The notes beneath the pieces were generated by a model. That model was not told the origin of the DNA. It made no database searches and saw only the letters and a list, made by a program, of their open reading frames with translations. The translations under genes and the position numbers were made by a program. This document shows, piece after piece, positions 10,101 to 16,504 of a DNA stretch of 16,504 nucleotides; position 1 is the stretch's first letter, and each line of letters opens with the position of its first letter. Source of the DNA: Phellopilus nigrolimitatus (taxonomy: Eukaryota; Basidiomycota; Agaricomycetes; Hymenochaetales; Hymenochaetaceae); contig JAJOHG010000501.1 of NCBI GenBank assembly GCA_021029095.1, positions 1 through 16,504 of the forward strand. The letters are read 5' to 3'.

Positions 10101-10711
10101 ATTCACTTGCGTATAACTTCCAAGAATGAGTTTTGTGTACAACTGAACAAGAGCATTAGCAGATCTTCCAGTCATAAACTTTTACATCACAGACCTCTGA
10201 TTATATACGCCTTAGCAGGATCTCCCTTTTTTCTTTTTTTGTAAAATATTTGAGAATTTGGGTCGTCTGATAATTCTTTGTTGTTTGATGGAAATGTTCA
10301 AATCTTACCAAGCACATGGACTGAAAATACGTACTTTCGTAGAGATTCTTGAATCGAGGTTTGTCCTTGGCTGCTCTTTTGAACTTTAACTCAGCCTTTA
10401 CTTCTTCTATCGCAAATGGGAGTTTAGTGCTCTTCGCTTCGGCAAATCCGGTTGCATGATCCACTAATTACGGAAGAGTCATCGAAAGTGTTTCAACTTT
10501 ACAATCATTTTCATAATAATCAGAGCTGACCTCGGACTCGGACTTCAGAAGTTTTGATATTTCTGCAAAAAATGACCCGTGCTTCACCGAATCTTTTCTT
10601 GTATTTATCCTTAGTCATCCCTAAGAAATTACAGTATCAATAAAGTAAAACTAAGAATTAGATACGAAATCTAAGGGTGCTCACACTCGAGGAAACCTCC
10701 AAATTCTCCAT
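6263..10711 (-). CDS. Unrecognised multi-exon modular repeat protein (12 modules in a 3x4 pattern)
   Basis: I do not recognise this gene. Splicing gives a 25-nt first exon (10711-10687) and exons from 10620 to 6263, 3012 nt in all or 1003 residues. Twelve modules alternate a short exon (xAKVFYKK...WxVKG) with a long exon (xDHxxxG...GxTLxxAxxxMxxHL...WxxIFxG). Long exons are of three types, I, II and III, repeated in order four times. Every internal exon is a multiple of three, and each intron is in phase 1 and about 52-75 nt long. No signal peptide or membrane helix is seen, so the product is probably intracellular. The first exon is the least certain: translation could start at 10618 (MTKDKYKK), but an acceptor AG lies directly before it and the phase matches all the others. 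The gene is clearly AT-richer than its neighbours. Possible folds are discussed in the findings. Confidence 0.82.
7254..8310 (-). repeat. Repeat-gene superunit 3 (types I-II-III)
   Basis: Exons are 8310-8185 (type I, VNHEQCKL to KIFEG), 8125-8036 (short, GAKVFLKKD to WVIKG), 7978-7805 (type II, TLGFQTFGKTIEEA), 7746-7678 (short, FYGDCRIFYK), 7615-7385 (type III, WTKATKRAEEKVFEPIFK) and 7322-7254 (short, GAEVFYSKG). The type II exon carries a small internal duplication: KNPST occurs twice, six residues apart. The intron after the type I exon starts with GC instead of GT. Confidence 0.85.
8126..8184 (-). other. GC-AG intron in the repeat gene
   Basis: The upstream exon ends TTTGAAG and the intron starts GCAAGT, where every other intron in the gene starts GT. 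The intron ends TTATGCAG. Phase and protein continuity (KIFEG then LHETDKGAKV) fit only this junction. Strong complementarity of GCAAGT to U1 is the usual feature of functional GC donors. Confidence 0.8.
8371..9391 (-). repeat. Repeat-gene superunit 2 (types I-II-III)
   Basis: Exons are 9391-9263 (type I, VEHESRN to GIFAG), 9209-9123 (short, ENAKVYEKED), 9074-8937 (type II, TLGFQQNG to WEEIFRG), 8881-8807 (short, SYGDCKLF), 8752-8504 (type III, WGEATEEVAGGAFKTLLKG) and 8442-8371 (short, NAKVLFGRDRSGWKVKG). The short exon at 9209 has an alternative in-frame acceptor 12 nt upstream. Confidence 0.85.
9457..10463 (-). repeat. Repeat-gene superunit 1 (types I-II-III)
   Basis: Exons are 10463-10335 (type I), 10266-10195 (short), 10142-9999 (type II), 9946-9863 (short, WYGDCKVF), 9801-9583 (type III) and 9525-9457 (short, NAKVWYHRDGKGWTVRG). 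A short exon of the last kind (10620-10531, EARVIFCRN) precedes the superunit as an N-terminal cap. The acceptor before 9946 reads AAGCAG, a NAGNAG tandem acceptor that could add or remove one codon in frame. Confidence 0.82.
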
Positions 10712-12336
10712 TTTCTGAGTCTTTGTCTGCCACAAACCAGCTTTCTGGAACGGGCGGGAAGCTTTCCGTGGGCGAAGGGTGAGGAGTAGTTGGTACTAAT
10801 GAATTCGCCGGCATTCGAGGCAATTGACTTGAGTGCACAAGGAAGGCGGCATCCGCCAGAGAAGATACCGTTATTTATAAGACCAGCCTGCACTAATCTG
10901 CAAAATGGCTCCGGTCGGCATGCCATCATCTTGTGCAAAGTAACGTAACGCAAAGGACAGATCCGTATTGCGAAGCAAAGTGGCGCCAGATAATTGCTTC
11001 GGAGGCGTCGGAATCTTTCCTGCCAACCATCGATAAACGAAGAAACGTATCGCGGATGAAGAATGATATCAAACTGTATATCTTCCCTACCATTCCTGTC
11101 GCCCCCTGCTGAATTTTCGTGTCGCTCGCACACTTACTACACGGTTGTAGTGAGAACGAGAAAAGGCCTCGCGATATATCGCCACGCCACTTTGTTGAAC
11201 GCCACATCCTCGCCAACAGCACAGCGATAAAGACGATTTAGCCCGCAGTGTATTGTGCCCATCGTAAACCTTGAGTACAGACTTCACGGCTGGAGGTCGT
11301 CAGACGGGGATTGGGAAGCTCGAGGCTTTGAGCGGCAATTGCAAATAATCATGATATCGGCCGAGCCCAGCCCTTTGGGCAGTCGTATGTCCTTCCAACG
11401 CGTAAATCGACCTAATCATTACATCCTATCTGGGGGTTGAACTGAGGTCAAAGTCGATAAGGCTAATTAATGCCGAATTTATCAGTGGCGGCGCAGCAGA
11501 TCGGTTTATTGGTTAGATACATACCACCCGGCCCATATATGGACGTCCTCGATGTGCAAAGCATTCGAGATTCGAAGCCAGATGCGGCGCACACGAAGGG
11601 AGCCTATTTCTTCGACCTTGCGGAGGTCGACGAACATTGCGCCATGTGCCTCAAGTCCAGATAACCTGCTTACCTCAGTAATTACGCAGAAACAGCTCCA
11701 GAGACAGTGATGACCCAGAAGTTCGAAGCAACAGACCCGCATTGATTCCAGGAGACATTTTCCAACCATCTCACAACAAACTTCATCTTGTCTCGACCAC
11801 TTTCGGACTCTTACGCCTTCTCTTTTCTTACGATCATGACGCCGATGGTCTCTGACACAGGAATCATTTCAGGTTGACTGACCAGCAGTCCATGAGGTGT
11901 TCGTCGTGTTGCAGGGGTCAAATTTCTACTAAAGAAGCAAATATCAGTGCTGAATATGCCTCTGATAAGTGGGCTCAAAAGCGTACCTTAATGCGAGGAT
12001 TTACGACTCATAGCAAGGCTTCTTGTCGAGAGCCAAGATAATATCTCACACTTGAAACACGGTGACCCCATCCTTCTTGTCGACGATCTTTCGGCTCTCA
12101 GACGAGACCTTACAAGGCGCAGCTGCTCTTCGCAATCGCACGCATCACAGAGCTCACGCTCACACCATTTGCCAGCGGCGTCGTTTTCACGATCGTTATG
12201 GAGTTTTGGATTGCGTGTACGGGGAGTAAGGATACAGCGCGGAGGCAGGGGGGAGATGCGGGATGCAGGGGGACAGCACAATTGTAGGGATAAGATATAC
12301 CGAGGAAAGAACAACAACAGAAGACAGAAAACAAAA
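10712..12336. other. Intergenic region, no supportable gene
   Basis: This 1.6-kb stretch lies between the repeat gene's 5' end and the RPP1 stop codon. Base composition returns to GC-richer values at about 10.7 kb. Open frames of 60-150 codons on both strands overlap one another and show no domain, repeat module or credible spliced extension. No tRNA or transposon structure is seen. It must contain the repeat-gene promoter and the RPP1 3' UTR. Confidence 0.6.
10872..10879 (-). promoter_or_regulatory. TATA box upstream of the repeat gene
   Basis: On the minus strand the sequence is TATAAATA within TTATAAATAA, a good match to the TATA consensus. It lies about 160 bp upstream of the proposed ATG at 10711, which would leave a 5' leader of roughly 130 nt. 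This supports transcription starting upstream of 10711 rather than near 10618. Confidence 0.5.
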
Positions 12337-13081
12337 TCAGTCGAAGAGACCGAAGCCCTGCAACGGCAAAGACGAGCACGAGTCAGCACAACAGCCGGAC
12401 AACAGCAGAGCCCGGGAAAACGCACCATGTCATCGTCGCTCTGCTCCTCCTCTTCCTTCTTCTCCTCCTCCTTCGGTGCCTCTTCCGCAGGGGCTGCGGC
12501 TGCGCCGCCCGCGCCGGCTGCGCCGGCAGCGACGGGTGCACCGCCGCCAGCACCGATGTTCGAGAGCAGCTCCTTCACGTCCTTGCCCTCGAGCGCCTTG
12601 GCGAGGAGGGACGCCCAGATCGGCTCGACCTCGACGGAGGCGGCGCTCGTGAGGGCGATGATTTTGTCCGCCTGCACGGGAATTGATTTCCGTTACGGTC
12701 GGCTTCAACTAAAGAGACGTGGATAAGGGGCTGAGACGTACCGTGATCTCTACGTTGTCATCGGCGAGGATGAGCGCAGCGTATGAAGTTGCGAGGTCGA
12801 CGGATGCCTGTAGATAGAAATACATGAGGGTCAGCTAAATTCGACAAAGCACGACTTCCACCGAACGCCTCGATGCCCCGCTTTCCGCAATCGAGTCCTG
12901 CAGGCGTCACGCTGCCCAGCAACCATCCCTGCCGTCCCTTTCAAGTTCCACCGGCGCTCGCCATCCACACAAAGACTCATCCATCCACCCTCTCCCGGCC
13001 TCTCCTTCATCCCAGCATCCCAATTTCCGAGCTTCGACGTGCCCAGGGGCATCGAAGCGTTCGATATGATAGACTCACCAT
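12337..13081 (-). CDS. RPP1: 60S acidic ribosomal protein P1
   Basis: P1 is a stalk protein of the large ribosomal subunit. With P2 and P0 it recruits and stimulates elongation factors in the cytoplasm. Exons are 13081-13079, 12807-12742, 12671-12426 and 12357-12337 (336 nt, 111 residues, the usual size). The protein starts [18 protein letters not shown], continues with the conserved [19 protein letters not shown] and [15 protein letters not shown], then an Ala/Gly/Pro hinge and an acidic Lys/Glu segment. It ends SDDDMGFGLFD, with the DDM and GFGLFD parts joined across intron 3. The first coding exon is only the ATG, followed at once by GTGAGT and a 271-nt intron with a long-range hairpin. 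ATG7 lies upstream on the same strand, 251 bp away. The start fits because [15 protein letters not shown] matches the family N terminus only after this splice. Confidence 0.96.
12862..13063 (-). repeat. Complementary 18-nt arms inside RPP1 intron 1
   Basis: In the transcript the 5' arm CGAACGCTTCGATGCCCC (13063-13046) pairs with the 3' arm GGGGCATCGAGGCGTTCG (12879-12862) at all 18 positions, one of them a G-U wobble. The arms start 15 nt after the 5' splice site and end 54 nt before the 3' splice site, looping out 166 nt. Confidence 0.85.
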
Positions 13082-13332
13082 TGGAACAAGTTGTCGAGGG
13101 GGCGTGTAGCGTCGACGGTGGGCGTTTTCGAGGAGGCTTGAGGCCGCTTCGCGATCCGGCTATGCAGCTATTTCCGCTTTCAGACATTTTGGCACCGCCA
13201 CGCGTGCTCAACTGCGTGGTATCACTAAAAAATACATACATTCCTAATAGCTATTTCCTCCTTTCGAGATCGTATTGGTACACTAGACGTACAGCCGTCG
13301 TTCTATCCGTCCGCCCAGATTTCTTATCATGC
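13082..13332. other. ATG7-RPP1 intergenic spacer
   Basis: This 251-bp tandem spacer must contain the ATG7 3' end and the RPP1 promoter and 5' leader. Minus-strand ATG frames here (for example at about 13186, MSESGNSC) do not resemble P1 and are not called. No clear TATA box was seen. Confidence 0.5.
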
Positions 13333-16171
13333 CTACATCTCGTCGTCGTCGTCGTCCCAATCGACGCTCTCGAGCGCGGCCTCGCCCTCGTCGTGCAGCT
13401 TGTCGAGGCCCGTGAGCGCCTCGAGGAAGTCCGGCTCGTTGAACGCGCGCAGCAGAACCGCAAACCCATCTTTCTCGTACGCGCGTAGGACCTGCGACAC
13501 GCGTGGCCCGATCGTCCGGGGAGGAAAGTCAGCAGTCGAAGGATGGGATGAAGGAAACGGAGAAACTACGCACGGCCTCGCTGCATCCCGTGCACCGGTC
13601 GTACGCCGAGCCGACGATGGGCAGCGTGCGGAACTGCGCAAGGAAGCCCCGCAGCTGGTGCGGCACGACGCCCAGTACGCTTCTGTACGGACTCGCCTCG
13701 TCCGAGTCGTCTTTGAAGTCCGGCGGGGGCGCAGGGGCGTTGGCTCTGAGACGTAATACGCATTAGAATCACCAAATTAAATAAAAACTCAAGGGTAACA
13801 TACCCTTCGGGATGCTGCAGGACCGAAACGAGCAGCTCGACGGCTGTTGCGGACGCGATGGCGGCCAGGCCGGGGCGCGTCACGGTGCACATTTGGTCCA
13901 GCGTGCGGTCCGTTAGTGACTACACCAAACACATTCAATCAGTGCTAAAGTGAGGAGACAAGTTTGAAAGAACAGCATACGTCTGCAGGCGCGACGACAT
14001 CGTTGCAGTAGTAGCATCCGAGTTTCGACGTCGGCCTCGGAGCAGAGGCCGGTTCAGTAGAATCAGCGCGGGCCCCATGCCGCATGACAAGATACGAGTC
14101 GAAGCCGAGTGCGGTGTTCATAACAATCTGCAGAACACCGATTGAGCGTAACTCGATATCGTACGGACTGTCGGTCGTACCTTGCCTTTCGCTTTCCCGA
14201 GGACAGTCGGCAGCCACCGGCTCTCGCGCGAGTCCATGAGGAGGAAGACGGCGTCGTGCTCGTCGACGAGTTTCTCGAGCTGGGCAACATCCTGCTTCAC
14301 CTGCTCCACGTTCCCCGGCGGGATTGGGTGCCCTGGCATCGGGATGCTCAGACTGATCCCTTGCGCATTCTAATTGACGCCTGCATCAGAATTGCTCAAG
14401 TGAAGAAGCAGAAACGATCTTACGACGCCCGGGAAGATCCTCTTGAGCGAGTCGGCCGCACACTGCGCCTTGGGCTTCCCGCCCTCTAGGCAATCTGCAA
14501 ACTCGAAGAGCGGCTGTCGCACGGGGTTCGAGAAAGAGACAGTCGCAGAGTCGACGAGAGTGATCGTGCGGACCCCCCAGGCCTGTCATCACAACACGAA
14601 TATCAAACAATCCTTCAGCGCAAGCTCGCATGGGGATGATGACGCGCCAAAGCACGTACCAACAGCGTGCGCGCGATATAGCACCCGAGCGTGCCCGCGC
14701 CGAGCAGGAGGCAGCGCGTCTCCGCAACCTTCTCGAGGTTGAGCGCCGGCAGGATGCGCCAGCGCATCAGCTTCAGGTTCAGGTCGACCGCCTGGTCCGC
14801 GAGCCGCGCCGGGTCCATCATCGGCGCGAGGTCCGCGAGGCGCGGCCCGAGCTTGCCCTGCGTGTTCCGCTCCCAACCGACCGCCGCGGGGCGCTCCGCC
14901 GCCGCCGCCGCCGCTGGCGGCGCGTCCGCGGGCACCTCGACGACGCCGAAGCGGCTCTTCCAGGGGCGCCCCGCCGGCGGCGCGTCCGCGTCGCGCAGGC
15001 ACAGCACGCGCACCTGCGCGGCGCCCTGGTTCAGGAAGCGCGCGCGCAGGAAGGCGAGCACGTTGCGCAGCGGCCAGCCGGGGTGCTGCGCGCTCGCGGA
15101 GGGGTCGACGAAGCACACGAGCTGCGCGGCGGGCGGGACGGACGCGAAGAACGCGGCGTATTCGGAGAGGGGCGCGATTTCGTAGGGGGAGGAGGGGGAG
15201 GAGGAGGAGGAGGCGGGGCGCGCGAGGAAGTATGCTGCGTTGGTGTCGGATGCGCGGTGTCGCTCGTGGATGGACGCGAGCACGTCGTGTCCAAGCACGT
15301 CCCCTGCTCCTTGCCAGCCGGGCTCTCCGATGGTCCAGGCGGGTTTGGTAACGAGCGCAGGGAATGCAAACCAGTAGTAGTACTTGTACTTCTTGAGGTC
15401 CGCAAAGGTGATGAGGAGGAACCGATTCAGCAGAGCGACGTCCCCGGTCGTCTTGATACCTTCCCAGATCTATTTCGAATGCAACATTAAGTGCTGGTAG
15501 ACTGAGATAAGTTTGAAAAGAAAAGATTCCTGAGAGGAGGAGACGCATGATCCAAGCTACTCGGACATGTACAGGCGGCGAATATCGAGGGCAGATTCGG
15601 TGGTGCGAAAGACAACAGATTGAAAAGCCATAGAGCGCCTCGACAAGACGATTTGTATTCCTTCCTTTGCACCGATGGTCAAGTAAATGCACATAGCTCA
15701 TCCATGGCTTATGCATCCCCTTCCACAACCGAAATATATGCGTACCTCGTCAGCTGTCTGGTTGAAGAGCGCCGTCTTATCAGCCGCTTTGAACTCCTCG
15801 ATCGTGTTGAAATTCTTGAACGTCCCGGTGCACGACACGGAATTAGGGGGCAATCTGCAGCGCCATTCGATCAATCAGCTCAAAGGAAGGACAAACAGCA
15901 AAGCAGACGCAGCCGTGTCTGCACTACACGCACTGCGGATCGGGCTGGAACGCCTCCCCGCCAGAGTCAGGTGGCACCCGAGGTCGACCTCGCTCCCGGT
16001 CTCCCTGTCCGTGACCGAGCGGCCGACGGAGTAGGAGGCGGCGACGGGGAGGCGGTCCTCGGAGAGGCGCAGGACATCGATCTTGACGCGCGTGAGCTCG
16101 TGCCAGAAGGTCGGCTGCACGAGCGACGAGAACGGCGTGAACTGCACGATGGTGCTCTTCGCCGATGCCAT
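13333..16171 (-). CDS. ATG7: ATG7, E1-like activating enzyme of autophagy
   Basis: ATG7 activates Atg8 and Atg12 by adenylation and thioester formation and passes them to Atg3 and Atg10, in the cytosol. Exons are 16171-15978, 15854-15746, 15469-14660, 14582-14424, 14369-14181, 14127-13981, 13919-13804, 13745-13574 and 13491-13333 (2055 nt, 684 residues, normal for the family). The N-terminal domain shows [30 protein letters not shown] and [14 protein letters not shown]. The adenylation domain has the ATP loop GAGTLGC (about 358-364) and the following [14 protein letters not shown]. The catalytic Cys lies in [11 protein letters not shown] (about 547). Zinc-ligand pairs CYYC and CTGC flank it, and the tail is acidic (DWDDDDDEM). 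Exon 3 contains Ser- and Ala-rich low-complexity stretches. The exon 1-2 junction is uncertain (see findings), and intron 2 is unusually long. Confidence 0.96.
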
Positions 16172-16504
16172 CGATGATATTGTTGTACGGATTGAAGGGG
16201 CGGGTCGATGGGTCTATGCACGCACCACCGCGCGTGTTTGTGGGTACTGGTCGCGACGCGCCGCTCCGGCCGTTGCCGACGCCTCTTTCTCCGACGCGCC
16301 TTCTTCCTCATTCTTCAAAGGTTTTACTCATATCTCCCCTAGATGTATTGCTTCAGAGCAAGCCTCTGCTCGACCATCTTGCTACTTTTTTGAAACCTAG
16401 GTAATAGAAAGCGTATTCGTCGTTCCAGATTATCTATACAATTCGCAACGCAGACTCCTTGCGGACACCGACTACGAAAAGACAAACTGATTTCGATTTT
16501 GACC
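16172..16504. promoter_or_regulatory. ATG7 5' flanking region
   Basis: This is the 333 bp upstream of the ATG7 start codon. A CCCCT at 16336-16340 reads AGGGG on the minus strand, the core of a stress-response element, but 5 bp is weak evidence. No TATA box or gene was recognised before the window ends. Confidence 0.35.

Noticed and set aside
6263..10464. Row of separate small genes, one per open frame of 60-110 codons
   Set aside because: Each frame is flanked by acceptor and donor sites in the same phase, and splicing gives one continuous modular protein.
10681..11133. 150-codon minus frame upstream of the repeat gene as an extra exon
   Set aside because: It has no module motif, different base composition and no phase-1 junction to the next exon.
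11553..11590. tRNA B-box-like GATTCGAAGCC
   Set aside because: No matching T-stem, A-box or acceptor stem could be drawn around it.
12052..12726. 224-codon + strand frame rich in Ser and Ala
   Set aside because: It is antisense to RPP1, and its Ser run is the complement of the P1 Glu/Lys tail.
12808..13078. snoRNA hosted in RPP1 intron 1
   Set aside because: Ribosomal-protein introns often host box C/D snoRNAs, but I found no RTGATGA/CTGA box pair; the paired arms fit intron folding better.
14630..15490. 286-codon open frame on the + strand, and a 379-codon minus frame at 14589-15728
   Set aside because: Both overlap ATG7 exon 3 in other frames. Long shadow frames are expected in GC-rich, Ala/Arg-biased coding DNA.

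Overview
The window looks like a piece of a basidiomycete (probably Agaricomycete) nuclear genome. Introns are short (mostly about 47-98 nt) with GT-AG ends and CTNAC/CTAAT-type branch sites. Coding sequence is mostly GC-rich, and the conserved genes are typical fungal ones. There are five spliced protein-coding genes. No rRNA, tRNA, CRISPR array or recognisable transposon was found.

Layout. 1-1243: no supportable gene. 1244-3195 (-): mitochondrial chaperonin HSP60, 4 exons. 3196-3899: divergent promoter region with a perfect three-unit heat-shock element and an E-box on the HSP60 side. 3900-5994 (+): membrane-anchored pepsin-type aspartic protease, 7 exons. 6263-10711 (-): an AT-rich gene of about 25 exons encoding about 1,003 residues of modular repeats that I do not recognise. 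10712-12336: gene-free apart from a TATA box. 12337-13081 (-): 60S acidic ribosomal protein P1, 4 exons. 13333-16171 (-): ATG7, the E1-like autophagy enzyme, 9 exons. 16172-16504: ATG7 5' flank.

The four conserved housekeeping or secretory genes are unrelated to each other (mitochondrial folding, proteolysis, translation, autophagy), and nothing suggests a cluster. The striking item is the repeat gene. Its protein is an alternation of short exons (an xAKVFYKK...WxVKG motif) and long exons (xDHxxxGxxxxGxTLxxAxxxMxxHLxF...WxxIFxG). The long exons come in three types, I-II-III, and this triplet is repeated four times in the same order, with a period of about 1.07-1.12 kb. Every internal exon is an exact multiple of three and every intron is in phase 1. 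Hand splicing gives one uninterrupted frame, so the gene is probably functional even though the copies are strongly diverged. Its fold is a guess: the pattern resembles HicB-like or dsRBD-like beta-beta-(beta)-alpha units.

A second structural signal is a complementary 18-nt pair in the long first intron of RPP1. It would fold the 271-nt intron down to the effective length of its neighbours. All gene models come from manual splicing and motif recognition; no database search was possible.
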